Assembly: GCA_021821055.1 (NCBI GenBank)
Contig: JAKACX010000012.1
Coordinates: 1-52,365 of the forward strand
Direction of reading: 5' to 3'
Length of the DNA stretch: 52,365 nucleotides
Origin: Bacillota bacterium
GTDB lineage: Bacteria > Bacillota > Bacilli > Alicyclobacillales > SLC66
Below are positions 1-10,793 of this stretch, piece by piece. The translations under genes and the position numbers were made by a program. Every line of letters begins with the position of its first letter. The first letter of the stretch is position 1. The notes under the pieces are model-generated. The model had not been told where the DNA came from. It ran no database searches and worked only from the letters and a program-made list of their open reading frames with translations.

Positions 1-280
1 GGTCCGCCATCCACTCACCCTGCGCTGGATCGGCGCGGCGCAATGCGGACGCCTGCTCACGGGACGGCGGACGCCGTTTCATAAACCCCTTCATCAATTC
101 TCCGACAATATGGTCCGCGTCCGCCGCGCTCCCGCCGTTGCCGCACACCAGCAGCTTGCCGCCGGCGCGAAAGGTGTCGCGCAAAGCCGCAAACGCGCGG
201 TGCACGTCCTCGCGCACGACCGCGAGGCCGGGGTGGCGTTCGGTCATTGCCTGGAGAAGCGACTCCACCTGCGACAGCAT
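1..280 (-). CDS. SIS-domain sugar-phosphate isomerase, GmhA-like (3' end beyond window)
   Basis: The N-terminal 93 residues are present and the rest runs off the left edge. The motif GNGGSAADADHIVGEL is the sugar-phosphate loop of phosphoheptose isomerase-type SIS proteins, which interconvert ketose and aldose phosphates in the cytoplasm. The ATG at 280 is preceded by AGAGGGG about 9 nt upstream, and that Shine-Dalgarno directly follows the stop of the upstream ROK kinase gene, so the two are probably translated from one message. Neighbours (ROK kinase, LarA-like isomerase, TIM-barrel isomerase) point to carbohydrate catabolism rather than lipopolysaccharide heptose synthesis. The exact substrate cannot be read from the sequence. 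Confidence 0.85.
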   Translation of the reverse strand, partial: MLSQVESLLQAMTERHPGLAVVREDVHRAFAALRDTFRAGGKLLVCGNGGSAADADHIVGELMKGFMKRRPPSREQASALRRADPAQGEWMAD

Positions 281-296
281 CCTGAAGCACCCCTCT

Positions 297-1313
297 TCAC
301 TCGTTCGTACCCCTGCCAAAACCGCCGTCCGCGCGATACAGCGCGACCAGCAGGCTGGCGTAGTCGCCGATCTGTTCGCCGAGTTGCGCCGGCACCACGC
401 GGCACACCGCGCGGGTGCGCTCCAGCGCTTCACGCCGCAACACGGGCTCCGCAGCTTCCCACAGCCACTGCCGCCGACGCGCGAATATGCTGCCGATCAC
501 GATGGCCTCCGGATTCAAAATGTCCATCAGCACCGCGAGCCCGTATCCCAGCTTCTCGCCGGACAGCGCAAAAACGCGCCTCGCGAGCGGATCCCCGGCG
601 TCCGCCGCGGCCGCCGTCGCCGCCGCCGTCACAGCCCCAAGGTGGTCGGGCGACGGACAATAGCCGACGGCCTCTCCCCGTTTCCACGCATCCTGCGCCA
701 GGTCCTGCGCAAGGCGCGCGATGCCGCCGCCGCTGCAGAACCCTTCAAAAGAGCCGCGTTTCCCGAAGCCTTCCGGGCCGTCCTCCGCCAGCCGCACGTG
801 ACCAACCTCTCCGGCCATGGAATTGGTCCCGGAGTAGAGCCGGCCGTCCAGAATCAGTCCCGCACCCATGCCCGTTCCAAACGTGAGAAAGACCATGTTG
901 CGCAGGCCGCGCCCCGCGCCAAGCCGCCATTCCGCCAGAGCGCCCGCATCCGCGTCGTTTTGCAGCGCCACCGGAACGCCAAACGTCCGCTGCAGCCTGT
1001 CCACGATCGGCACGTCATCCCAACCAGGCAGATTGGGCGGCCCGAGGATGCGCCCGGCGCGGCTGTCCAGCGGGCCGCCGCAGCTGACGCCGACGCCTTG
1101 AACCAGGCCCCACGGCACGCCGGATTGCGCGAGCACGGCCTCACAGGCGCGCTCCACGTCCTGCAGAATCGGCTCGACGCCCCGCTCCGCGTCTGTGGCA
1201 AACGACTCCCTGGCGAGGATCTCGATCGCGTCGCCCTCGACCCGTCCCGCCACCGCCGCGCATTTCGTCCCGCCAATATCGATCCCGACAACATGCGACA
1301 CAGCCGCGGTCAA
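297..1313 (-). CDS. ROK family sugar kinase
   Basis: A 338-residue protein of normal ROK kinase length. The phosphate-1 loop DIGGTK lies at residues 12-17. GTGMGAGLILDG and GEVGH supply the sugar-binding and active-site region. Known family members phosphorylate glucose, N-acetylmannosamine, allose or similar hexoses with ATP in the cytosol. The usual zinc motif CxCGxxGCxE is replaced by GFGKRGSFEGFC, so the structural zinc site is missing. The TTG start at 1313 has AAGGGAG about 10 nt upstream. It sits 15 nt after the LarA-like gene and 16 nt before the SIS gene, in the same direction. Substrate specificity is not inferable. Confidence 0.88.
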   Translation of the reverse strand: MTAAVSHVVGIDIGGTKCAAVAGRVEGDAIEILARESFATDAERGVEPILQDVERACEAVLAQSGVPWGLVQGVGVSCGGPLDSRAGRILGPPNLPGWDDVPIVDRLQRTFGVPVALQNDADAGALAEWRLGAGRGLRNMVFLTFGTGMGAGLILDGRLYSGTNSMAGEVGHVRLAEDGPEGFGKRGSFEGFCSGGGIARLAQDLAQDAWKRGEAVGYCPSPDHLGAVTAAATAAAADAGDPLARRVFALSGEKLGYGLAVLMDILNPEAIVIGSIFARRRQWLWEAAEPVLRREALERTRAVCRVVPAQLGEQIGDYASLLVALYRADGGFGRGTNE

Positions 1314-1328
1314 CGGCCCGTTCTCCCT

Positions 1329-2621
1329 TCACCAATCATAGTCCTGCGGCCCCTTTGCAACCGATCCGCTGTCGTCAAACGCCATCGGGCGCAACTCGCC
1401 GCACACCGTCACGGACGGCAGGGCCGCGAGCGACGGCAGGAGCGCCTCCGACACCCACATGCGGTCCAGTCGCAGCGTGTTTTCCACGCGAACCAGTCGG
1501 CACGCGCCGTAATCCAGAATATTGGACGTCTTGACGGCGGCCTTTAGCGCCAGTTCATCCGTGGGAAGGACTGTGGCGAGTTTCGTCGGCGCACAGACCG
1601 TCGATGTCAGACCGTTCGCGTACATCGCCGCGAAGTCGATCTTGTCGGCCAGCGCCCGGGTGGTGAAGTCCGCCGTGCCGACTCCGTTCGCGTTGCCTTC
1701 AGACGCAGCCGTCAAGTCGAGGACAGCGAGCTTGTTTACCACGGGGCCGCCGCTGGCGTACGGCGTCGGATAGCGCCCCGTGATATTCGGGTCCATGCCG
1801 TCCCCGCTGATGTTCTTTCCGATCCAGTCGATCACGAGCACGTCAAGTTCAGGAAATGGGAGAAACGGCATGCGCGCCCGCGCGTCCGCCAGCAGTTCCG
1901 GCTCCACCGCCGCGATGTCCGCCGCAGGCACGACCTCGATGCGCGCGATCTCGTCGTACGCGTTCTCGACCGTCGCGACCGCGAAGGCGACGGGCAGACG
2001 TTGCATGATCAGGCCGGCCACAGCGGGAACGGCTTGCGCCATGTGCTTGAAGCCGAGTTGGTGGCACGCCTCCGCGCCCTTCTGTTTCCCCAGGCCTATG
2101 GCAATCATCTTCATCAGGCCGCTCTCGTACGGACCGCGAAAAGCGGTGTGCGGCTTGACCCGATTAACGACGACAATTGCGTCCGCCGCGGCCGCCGCCC
2201 GATCGACGTACACGGGCAACTCGCTTGGCAGGTGGCCCAGCAGCACCACATCAAGCGACGAGACGACGGGAGCGCCGGCCGTTTCCTCCGTCACGCCGAG
2301 TTGCGCCAGCACCGCCTGCTGTCCCTCCGCCGTCGCCCCGCCGTGGCTGCCCATGGCGGGCACAATAAACGGCCTGGCGCCGGCCGCCTTGAGCTCTGCG
2401 ACCAGCGCGGCGACAAGCTCCGGCAGACGGGCCATGCCGCGGCTGCCCACGGCGACGGCCACGCGCGCTCCCGCCGCGACTTGCCCCACGGTGGGTTCCC
2501 CCCGCAGCCGGGCGTGCAGTTCACGGACCGGGTCCACCAGGCGTTCCCCGTCAAACTTCTGGCGCACAGGCGCCATGCGCGGCAGCGCAATATCGCGCAA
2601 GAGCGATTCGATCACGTCCAC
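1329..2621 (-). CDS. LarA-family (nickel-pincer cofactor type) isomerase/racemase
   Basis: About 430 residues. The block with GSRGMARL followed by PAMGSHGGATAEGQ matches the N-terminal domain of the lactate racemase (LarA) superfamily. NRVKPHT and GLMKMIAIGLGKQKGA supply the lysine/histidine-rich active-site segment. Characterised relatives racemise or epimerise 2-hydroxy acids with a nickel-pincer nucleotide. The reaction here is unknown, but the position between a ROK kinase and a TIM-barrel isomerase suggests epimerisation of a sugar acid. No larB, larC or larE cofactor genes are in the window. The start is ambiguous: GTG at 2630, 2621 or 2615. I chose 2621 for its spacing to the upstream GGAAGGGCGGTGGG. 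Confidence 0.75.
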   Translation of the reverse strand: MDVIESLLRDIALPRMAPVRQKFDGERLVDPVRELHARLRGEPTVGQVAAGARVAVAVGSRGMARLPELVAALVAELKAAGARPFIVPAMGSHGGATAEGQQAVLAQLGVTEETAGAPVVSSLDVVLLGHLPSELPVYVDRAAAAADAIVVVNRVKPHTAFRGPYESGLMKMIAIGLGKQKGAEACHQLGFKHMAQAVPAVAGLIMQRLPVAFAVATVENAYDEIARIEVVPAADIAAVEPELLADARARMPFLPFPELDVLVIDWIGKNISGDGMDPNITGRYPTPYASGGPVVNKLAVLDLTAASEGNANGVGTADFTTRALADKIDFAAMYANGLTSTVCAPTKLATVLPTDELALKAAVKTSNILDYGACRLVRVENTLRLDRMWVSEALLPSLAALPSVTVCGELRPMAFDDSGSVAKGPQDYDW

Positions 2622-2647
2622 AAAGCCCACCGCCCTTCCCGGCGCCC

Positions 2648-3475
2648 TCAATTCCAGGCGATGTCCGCCTGCGCCAGAAGAGATTTGAGCGCAGACGCCG
2701 CCGTCTTGAACAGGCGCGGTCCGCTGAAGCCGGAGAAGTCGCCCCCAGCCGCGAGGTGCGGTTCCAGCGACATGAAGCCGCCGTACCCACGCTCCTTGAG
2801 CGCGCCGAGCAACGCCGGCCAGTCGCCGTCCCCCTGACCTGCCGGCACGACCCTGCCGTCGCTGTGATGCGCGTCCTTCACGTGGACGTACTCCACCGTG
2901 GCCGCAAGCTTTGGCCAGGCGTTGGAAAACGGTTTCACGCCGCATTGAATGAAATTGGCGGGATCAAACGCGCTGCGCAGTTTTGGATGGTTGACGCTGG
3001 TGAGGATGTCCAGGCAGCGGTCGTCCGTGTCGCCGTAGATCCGCCGTTCGTTTTCGTGCACCAGTGTGATTCCCGTCGCCTCCGCCGCGCGCGCAAATTC
3101 TGACATCCGGTGCAGCACCGTATCCCGATACTGCGCCGGATCATGCCCGTCCGGTATGTAAAATGAAAACAGCCGGAGATACGGCGCGCCGAATCGCTCG
3201 GCAATCTCGAGCGCCCGCAGAAACTCGCGCATGTGCGCGTCAAGGTCCCCTGTGACATCGACCTTGCCGATTGGAGAACCGATGGCCGAAACGCCGAAGC
3301 CACGCCGGACAAGCTCCGCGCGTGCCCGTTCCAGTTCCCCTTCATCTAACTGCATGACATTCTTGCCCCAAATCCCACGCAACTCGAGGTGCGAAATCCC
3401 TTCCTCTTCCAGCGTATCGAGTTGCACCGTCAAATCCGGCGCGATCTCGTCAGCAAAACCCGTAAGAGTGACCAT
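2648..3475 (-). CDS. Sugar phosphate isomerase/epimerase (AP endonuclease 2-like TIM barrel)
   Basis: 275 residues. Typical features are an N-terminal GFADEIAPDL, the metal-ligand segments HENERRIYGD and FDPANF, and YVHVKDAH followed by a glutamate in SLEPHL. This is the xylose isomerase-like TIM-barrel fold that binds a divalent metal and isomerises or epimerises sugars, keto-sugars or inositol derivatives. The ATG at 3475 has GGGGAGG nine bases upstream. It lies 26 nt before the LarA-like gene and is co-directional with it. A second, distinct member of the family is at 23833-24591. Substrate unknown. Confidence 0.82.
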   Translation of the reverse strand: MVTLTGFADEIAPDLTVQLDTLEEEGISHLELRGIWGKNVMQLDEGELERARAELVRRGFGVSAIGSPIGKVDVTGDLDAHMREFLRALEIAERFGAPYLRLFSFYIPDGHDPAQYRDTVLHRMSEFARAAEATGITLVHENERRIYGDTDDRCLDILTSVNHPKLRSAFDPANFIQCGVKPFSNAWPKLAATVEYVHVKDAHHSDGRVVPAGQGDGDWPALLGALKERGYGGFMSLEPHLAAGGDFSGFSGPRLFKTAASALKSLLAQADIAWN

Positions 3476-3530
3476 GCAGACAACCCTCCCCGTCATGTCG
3501 CGCCTCCGCGGCATGGAGATCCATTCGCCT

Positions 3531-4148
3531 TCAGGATACCACAGTCGCCTCGCGCACGGCGCGCCCGGCAACGACAGGCAGCAGCCAGCCGTCGCGGACC
3601 TGCCGCACATCCGCGACGGCCAGCGGCGAGCGCCGCACGGCGTCGACCAGCGCGCGATTGAGGTGACAGCCCCCGCCGACCTTTTTCCACAGCGGCGTCA
3701 GCGCATCCTGCAACGCCTGCGGCGCCGCGCGCTCGTGCCGGACGTGTTCGAAGAACAGGTATTGTCCACCCGGGCGCAGCACGCGGGCAATCTCGCGCAA
3801 CGCAGCGTCAACGTCCTGCACCGAGCACAGGACGAGCGACGACAACACCGTGTCGAATGACGCGTCCGGCGCGTCAATCTGTTCGGCCTGGCTCTCAAGC
3901 AGCGGCAGTTCAGGGAAGTGTCTCGTCAATTCGCGGCGCATCGACCGGTCCGGCTCGAGCAGTGTGACTTCCGTGACGCGCGGCCCAAGGGCGTGGACAT
4001 CCTGGCCCGTCCCCGCGCCGACAATCAGCGTCCGGCCGGCCGCGCGGGTGTTTTGCTCTGCGCGCAGCCCGCCGAGGGCGCGTTCCATCGCCGCCTGATT
4101 GCGGATGTACAATGCGGAGAAGAACGGATGATCAACTTTGTCCGGCAC
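3531..4148 (-). CDS. Class I SAM-dependent methyltransferase
   Basis: 205 residues with motif I (LIVGAGTGQDV), an acidic residue for the SAM ribose (LLEPDRSM), motif IV region (TVLSSLVLCSVQD) and post-motif LRPGGQYLFFEH. This is the UbiE/Methyltransf_11 type. I chose the GTG at 4148, starting VPDKVDHPF, because AAAGGGG stands six bases upstream; the longer reading frame to 4280 adds a charged tail with no homology. The methyl acceptor cannot be predicted. Neither neighbour gives a functional clue. Confidence 0.75.
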   Translation of the reverse strand: MPDKVDHPFFSALYIRNQAAMERALGGLRAEQNTRAAGRTLIVGAGTGQDVHALGPRVTEVTLLEPDRSMRRELTRHFPELPLLESQAEQIDAPDASFDTVLSSLVLCSVQDVDAALREIARVLRPGGQYLFFEHVRHERAAPQALQDALTPLWKKVGGGCHLNRALVDAVRRSPLAVADVRQVRDGWLLPVVAGRAVREATVVS

Positions 4149-4239
4149 GCGGCTCGCCCCTTTCACGTCACGCTGACGGTGCGTCTTCCGACCCCGTTCG
4201 CGGTCACGCTCGGCCCCGCCCTCCACACGTTGGGAGGCG

Positions 4240-5393
4240 TCACGCCTGGTCTCGCGCGGAGACGCCGCGCCCGGCCGCAAACAGCCGCGTCACGCGTTCC
4301 GCTGCGGCGCCCGCCAGTTCCGCCGCTCGCTCCACGGCCTCTTCCAGCGCAAGCGGCCCGTCCGCCAGCGCGAACGCGGCGGCGAGCCCCTGCTCATACA
4401 GCAACTCGTGCCCTGCGCCGAGCGACCCCGCAAGCGCGACCACGGGCACGCCAGCTGCGCGCGCCGCGCGGGCGACTTCCAGCACCACCTTGCCCTGCAG
4501 CGTCTGCCTGTCGCATCGCCCTTCTCCAGTGATCACAAGCGATGCGCCGCGCACAATATCCGAGAATCCCACAGCGTCCTGCACCAGGCGCGCGCCGCTC
4601 GCGAGCGAGGCGCCGCAAAACGCCAGCAAGGCCGCTCCAAGTCCGCCGGCCGCACCCGCGCCAGGGTGATCCCGCACGTCGGGTCCCACATCGGCGCGAA
4701 TCACGTCAGCCAAGCGCGAAAGCGCCGCGTCGAGCTCCGCCGCCGTCTCCTGCGTCGCTCCCTTTTGCGGTCCGTAGACGGCGCTCGCCCCAAACGGCCC
4801 GACAAGGGGCGCCACCACATCGCACGCCCCCGTGAACACCGTCTGCGCCACGCGCGCGTCAAAACCCGCCAGGTCAATGTGCGCCAAACGCGACAGCGCC
4901 CGCGCACCAAGGGGCAGATCCTCGCCGTGCGCATCCTGCAGCCGCGCCCCGAGTGCCTGCAGGAAGCCTGCACCGCCGTCGTTTGTCGCACTGCCGCCGA
5001 GGCAGACAACAATCTCCCGCGCCCCGGCGTCAAGCGCCGCCCGCACAAGCTGCCCGACGCCAAAACTGGTGGCCGACAGCGGGTTTCGCGCCTGCAGTGC
5101 GATGCGGGCGAGACCGACCACCTCCGCGACCTCTACCACCGCGCGTCCGCCCGGAAGCAGGCCGAGGCGGGCCGTAACCGGCCCGCCAAACGCGTCAACC
5201 GCCGCACACTCGACAAGCTCCCCGTGCAAAGCCGCCCCGAGGATCTCCATCGTGCCCTCGCCGCCGTCCGCCAAGGGCGCCTCGATGACCACCGCCTGTG
5301 GAACCGCGCGTCGCACCCCGGCTGCCATGGCCGCACACGCCTGCGCCGCCATCAGACTGCCTTTGAAAGAGTCAGGAGCGACGACGACCCGCA

Positions 5394-5394
<1 letters not shown>
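4240..5394 (-). CDS. Glycerate kinase (GarK/GlxK type)
   Basis: 384 residues, the usual length. Diagnostic blocks are VAPDSFKGSL at the N-terminus, PLADGGEGT, CLGGSATNDGGAGFLQALG and TGEGRCDRQTLQGKV. It phosphorylates D-glycerate with ATP, giving 2- or 3-phosphoglycerate depending on subclass, and feeds lower glycolysis. The ATG at 5394 overlaps the TGA of the upstream metY-like gene in the form TGATG, so translation is likely coupled. A glycerate kinase fits downstream of a sugar-acid pathway such as the one suggested by the LarA-like and SIS genes. Confidence 0.92.
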
Positions 5395-6989
<1,595 letters not shown>

Positions 6990-7508
6990 TCAATCGAACA
7001 CGCGCTCGAGCACGCCTTTGCGGCGATGCCTGTCCCGGCGCGACTCGCGGATGCCCACCAGTTCCGAGAGGATCGTGGACTGTCCCTCGGACACCTCGCC
7101 AAGCCGCTCTTCAACGTACTGCTTGAGGTCTTCCGTCTGCCTCTGCGCCACGTGTTCGAGGCGGCTCTGGAGGAAATCCGCCAGCAGCAGGGCGGGCGAG
7201 GGGCGCGACGCCTCGCGCTCCTCGACGGCCAGATCGCGGTCCGCATAAAAGACGCGCAGCACCTCGCGGACCAGGTGCATGGACAAGCCCCTGTCGCGCA
7301 ACGCCCGCACCTTCTCCAGGCGCACAAGCGCCTCCTCCGTAAACACGCGCGTCCCCGCCTCGTCGCGCGTCACGCGAATGCTCTCGGGAAACTCTCTCTC
7401 CCACTGGCGGATGGTCGTCTGCGAGACCCCCACGCGCCTGGCGACCTCAGAAACCGCATATGCCCGTTCCAAGCAGCCCCACTCCCCGTCAACACTCCGT
7501 TTTTTCAC
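6990..7508 (-). CDS. MerR-type DNA-binding protein
   Basis: 172 residues from the GTG at 7508, which has GGAG five to six bases upstream. The N-terminal third is a winged HTH of the MerR group (VSEVARRVGVSQTTIRQWE, then EEALVRLEKVRALRDRGLSMHLVREVL). The remainder is a helical, charged tail with no recognised ligand domain and no metal-binding cysteines. Such short MerR-like proteins (RacA-like or orphan) are often annotated simply as regulators. It is divergent from pepF across a 237-bp gap. Target genes are not known. Confidence 0.75.
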   Translation of the reverse strand: MKKRSVDGEWGCLERAYAVSEVARRVGVSQTTIRQWEREFPESIRVTRDEAGTRVFTEEALVRLEKVRALRDRGLSMHLVREVLRVFYADRDLAVEEREASRPSPALLLADFLQSRLEHVAQRQTEDLKQYVEERLGEVSEGQSTILSELVGIRESRRDRHRRKGVLERVFD

Positions 7509-7745
7509 TAGTTCTCCGTGCGCCCGCGCGAATCCTTCGGCGAAGCGTGGGAGCTTTTGTCGAACGCGGGGCGAGTTTGCGCGCACCGCCTGTGCGGCCC
7601 GGAGGGAAAGTCACCCGGCCCCGGCATCGCAGGGGCCACGATATCACAGACTCGTTCGCGACAGGAGGTGGAGTTTTCAGGCAAAGCGCGTTACATTGTA
7701 TAGAGACGCTCCGCCACGGCCAGGAGCGCCAAAAGGAGGATCACG

Positions 7746-9545
7746 ATGCAGGAAATCAGGGATCGACAGGACATCGCAGAAGAGTACCAGTGGAACCTCG
7801 CTTCCATGTTTGCGACGGACGCCGACTGGGAGTTGGAACTGGCGTCAGTGCAGTCTGCGTTCGAGAGCGATCCGTTCGCCGACATCCGCGGCCGATTGGC
7901 GGAAGGTCCCGGGCACGCGCTCGCGTATTTCAGACAGTCGATCGACCTGCAACTGCGCGTCGAAAAATTGTACATATACGCACACACCAAGAGCGACCAG
8001 GACACGCGCAACACACTGTACCAGGGCATGCACAGCCGCGCGCACACGCTGCTGGCGGCCTACAGTGAAATGGTCAGCTTCTTTGAACCGGAACTGCTCG
8101 CGGTGGATGCGGAGACGCTCGCGTCGTACCTCGACCACCCGGACCTGTCCGAGTTCCGGCACGCGCTCGAAGACATCATGCGCTGGAAGCCCCACGTCCT
8201 GTCCGCAGAAACCGAGGCCGCGCTCGCCGCGCTGCACGATCCGCTGGCGGGCGTTTCCCAGGCATACTCCCAATTGACAAACGCGGATTTTGTCCACGGC
8301 TCATTCACGGTCGACGACGTGGAATACGTGGTGACAAACGGGCGTTACGGGCTGCTGCTGGAACACAGGGACAGGCGGGTGCGCCAAAAGGCGTATGAAC
8401 TGCTGATGGATACGTATGTCGCGCACCGCAACGTGCTGGCGGCGCTCTACACCGCCAGCGTGAAAAAGGACATCACGGTGGCGCGCCTGCGCTCGTTTGC
8501 CAGTGCGCGCGACGCGGCGCTGTTCCACTACAACATTCCCACCGAAGTCTACGACGCGCTGGTGGAGGGCGTTCACTCGCAGATTGAACACGTTCTCCAC
8601 TATATGGAAGTCCGGCGCAAGGCTCTGGGCCTGGAACGGGTGGCGCCGTGGGACCGGTACGTGTCGCTGGTCGAGTCGGCCGATACGCGGTACACCTTTG
8701 AGGAAGCCATGGACTTGATCAAGGAGGGATTGCGTCCGCTCGGCGACGAGTACGTGTCCATCCTGGACCGCGCCGTAAAGGAGCGCTGGATCGACGTCTT
8801 CGAGAACGAAGGCAAGCGCAGCGGCGCATACTCCACCGGGACGTACAACACCCTGCCGTTCATTCTCATGAGTTTTCAGGGCAACTACGACAGTGTCTCG
8901 ACGCTCGCGCACGAATTGGGACACAGTGTGCACTCCCACCTGTCGCACGGAGCGCAACCACCGCAGTACGCCGGGTACTCGATCTTCCTCGCCGAGATCG
9001 CAAGCACGGTCAACGAGACGCTGCTGCTGCGCCACCTGCTCGCCACCGCGCAGGACGCCGGACTGCGCGCCAGGCTTATCAATGAGCAGCTCGACAAGCT
9101 CAGCAGCACGATCATCCGGCAGACGCAGTTTGCCGAGTTCGAAGCCGAAACACACCAACTGGCCGAGCGCGGCGAGGCGCTGACGCCGGATTCGCTGGCC
9201 GACCTGTTTGCCGGCCTGAGCACATACTACGCCGGAGAGGCGGCGCAGGACGACGAGCGGACGAAGTACGGCTGGTCGCGCATTCCGCATTTCTACCACG
9301 CGTTTTACGTGTACCAGTACGCCACGGGGCTCAGTGCGGCGCTGGCGTTCGTCGACCAGATCCTGACCGAAGGGGAACCGGCGGCAAAACGCTACCTCGA
9401 CTTTCTGCGCAGCGGTTCGAGAGCCGACCCGCTCGCGATCCTCAAGGACGCGGGCGTGGACATGACCGACCCGGCGGTGGTGGGACGCGCCCTGAAGCTG
9501 TTTGGCGAACTGGTGGATGAACTGGAGAACGCTCTCATCCACTGA
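7746..9545 (+). CDS. pepF: Oligoendopeptidase F (M3 family zinc metallopeptidase)
   Basis: 599 residues. The zinc site HELGHSVHSHL is near residue 390, followed by the third-ligand segment FLAEIASTVNE. Family M3B enzymes hydrolyse oligopeptides of roughly 7-17 residues in the cytosol. The ATG at 7746 is preceded by AAAGGAGGATCACG, an ideal Shine-Dalgarno. The 5' region contains a short inverted repeat CGCTCC/GGAGCG just before the ribosome site. The gene stands alone. No frame damage is seen. Confidence 0.95.
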   Translation: MQEIRDRQDIAEEYQWNLASMFATDADWELELASVQSAFESDPFADIRGRLAEGPGHALAYFRQSIDLQLRVEKLYIYAHTKSDQDTRNTLYQGMHSRAHTLLAAYSEMVSFFEPELLAVDAETLASYLDHPDLSEFRHALEDIMRWKPHVLSAETEAALAALHDPLAGVSQAYSQLTNADFVHGSFTVDDVEYVVTNGRYGLLLEHRDRRVRQKAYELLMDTYVAHRNVLAALYTASVKKDITVARLRSFASARDAALFHYNIPTEVYDALVEGVHSQIEHVLHYMEVRRKALGLERVAPWDRYVSLVESADTRYTFEEAMDLIKEGLRPLGDEYVSILDRAVKERWIDVFENEGKRSGAYSTGTYNTLPFILMSFQGNYDSVSTLAHELGHSVHSHLSHGAQPPQYAGYSIFLAEIASTVNETLLLRHLLATAQDAGLRARLINEQLDKLSSTIIRQTQFAEFEAETHQLAERGEALTPDSLADLFAGLSTYYAGEAAQDDERTKYGWSRIPHFYHAFYVYQYATGLSAALAFVDQILTEGEPAAKRYLDFLRSGSRADPLAILKDAGVDMTDPAVVGRALKLFGELVDELENALIH

Positions 9546-9589
9546 CAGCGGGGGAGGGGCACGACGGGCGGGCCTTGCGCATTGTCTGC

Positions 9590-9618
9590 TTGTCCAAACA
9601 TGGTGTTCGGCGTATATT
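9590..9618 (+). promoter_or_regulatory. Promoter for the TetR-like gene, implying a leaderless mRNA
   Basis: The -35 TTGTCC at 9590-9595 and -10 TATATT at 9613-9618 are separated by exactly 17 bases. The expected transcription start falls at or within two bases of the ATG at 9625, and no Shine-Dalgarno precedes that ATG. Confidence 0.6.
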
Positions 9619-9624
9619 CATCGT

Positions 9625-10125
9625 ATGAGCAAAATGCCGAACGCCACGGGGCATGCGCGGGAACACCTGCTCGCCGTCGCCGCGCACCTGTTTGCCCACA
9701 AGGGATACGCCGCCGTGAACGTGACTGCCATCGCGCGCGCAGCCAGCCTCACGACCGGCGCCCTGTATCACCACTTCAATTCCAAGGGCGAGTTGTACCT
9801 GGCTGTGCGTCTCGACCTCGAGGAGCGCATAGTCGCGCGCATGGAGGAAGCCGCAGCCGCCCATCACAAGCTGCGGCCTTCAGCGCGCGCCGCCCTTGGC
9901 GCCGGATTCGAGACCTGCAGCGGCCTCAGCGCCGGGCGCATCCTGAGCGAACCGCTTCCGGAGACGGCGCCGGACGTCATCGGCGACTTCTTTGCGCGCC
10001 TCTGCGGGCCGGCGAAAATGTCGCGCGCAGTCCTGCTCACGACACTGTTTCGCGCGTCGGTTGCGGCGCTGGACCACGGCCACACGCCGCAGCAGGTTCA
10101 GGCCGCCCTCGAATGGCTCTTCTGA
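9625..10125 (+). CDS. TetR/AcrR family transcriptional regulator
   Basis: 166 residues. The N-terminal TetR HTH is clear: AREHLLAVAAHLFAHKGY, then VTAIARAASLTTGALYHHF with KGELY. The C-terminal ligand domain is short and not classifiable. I place the start at ATG 9625, because a 17-bp-spaced promoter ends only six bases before it; an alternative ATG is at 9634. It converges on thiE with a 10-bp gap. The target is unknown; TetR proteins usually control a nearby efflux or metabolic gene, and none is obvious here. Confidence 0.85.
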   Translation: MSKMPNATGHAREHLLAVAAHLFAHKGYAAVNVTAIARAASLTTGALYHHFNSKGELYLAVRLDLEERIVARMEEAAAAHHKLRPSARAALGAGFETCSGLSAGRILSEPLPETAPDVIGDFFARLCGPAKMSRAVLLTTLFRASVAALDHGHTPQQVQAALEWLF

Positions 10126-10135
10126 TCCGCGCCCG

Positions 10136-10771
10136 CTAGAGAGCGGACAGGCGGCGCGCCGCGCCTTCGGGATCGGGCGCGTCCATGACCGCGGATATGA
10201 CGGCCAGTCCAGCCGCCCCCGCCCGCAGGACCGGGGCTGCGTTATCCACCGTGATGCCCCCGATGCCGACAACCGGAATCGTCACGCGCAAAACGATCTC
10301 CTCCAGTCCGACAAGGCCGGCCCGGCCCGCATCCGCCTTCGACGTGGTTGGGTACACTGCTCCGACGCCGAGGTAGTCCGCCCCGTCGCGCTCGGCCTGC
10401 ATGGCCTCTGCGGTTGTTTCGGCGGACACCCCGATCAGGCGGTTGCCGAGCAACCGTCGCGCGTCGGCGCACGGGATGTCGTCCTGGCCCACGTGCACCC
10501 CGTCGGCGTCGACGATCTGCGCCACGTCCACGCGGTCATTGACAAAAAAGAGCACCCCGGCGGCGCGCGTCCAATCGCGCAGCGCACGGGCGTATGCGAC
10601 AAACTCGCGCCCGGTCGCGGTCTTGCGGCGCAACTGCACCGCCGTCGCCCCGCCGCGCCCGGCCGCCGCCAACACGCGCAACAGGTCTGCGAGGTCGGCG
10701 CGTTCGTCGGTTATGACGTAGAGACGCAGGCGCCCGATCAACTCCGCGCGCCCGACCGGCGTGTTTTCCAT
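10136..10771 (-). CDS. thiE: Thiamine phosphate synthase
   Basis: 211 residues, normal for ThiE. Landmarks are LYVITDE at the start, AVQLRRKT, FVNDRVDVA, DGVHVGQDD and VGIGGI, forming the TIM-barrel site that joins HMP-diphosphate and thiazole phosphate into thiamine monophosphate. The ATG at 10771 has GGAGGAAATGAG immediately upstream. It follows thiD by 22 bases on the same strand, an operon likely also including bioY. No TPP riboswitch was recognised upstream of the group. Confidence 0.94.
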   Translation of the reverse strand: MENTPVGRAELIGRLRLYVITDERADLADLLRVLAAAGRGGATAVQLRRKTATGREFVAYARALRDWTRAAGVLFFVNDRVDVAQIVDADGVHVGQDDIPCADARRLLGNRLIGVSAETTAEAMQAERDGADYLGVGAVYPTTSKADAGRAGLVGLEEIVLRVTIPVVGIGGITVDNAAPVLRAGAAGLAVISAVMDAPDPEGAARRLSAL

Positions 10772-10793
10772 CTCATTTCCTCCCCGCTCCCGC

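Noticed and set aside
110-1547. Long plus-strand open frames opposite the ROK kinase and LarA-like genes
   Set aside because: They are Arg/Pro/Ala-rich antisense frames created by high GC; no ribosome sites or domains, while the minus-strand genes have clear motifs.
7697-7702. TATAGA as the -10 box of pepF
   Set aside because: No acceptable -35 at 16-18 bases; the nearest candidate TTTTCA has a 19-base spacer.
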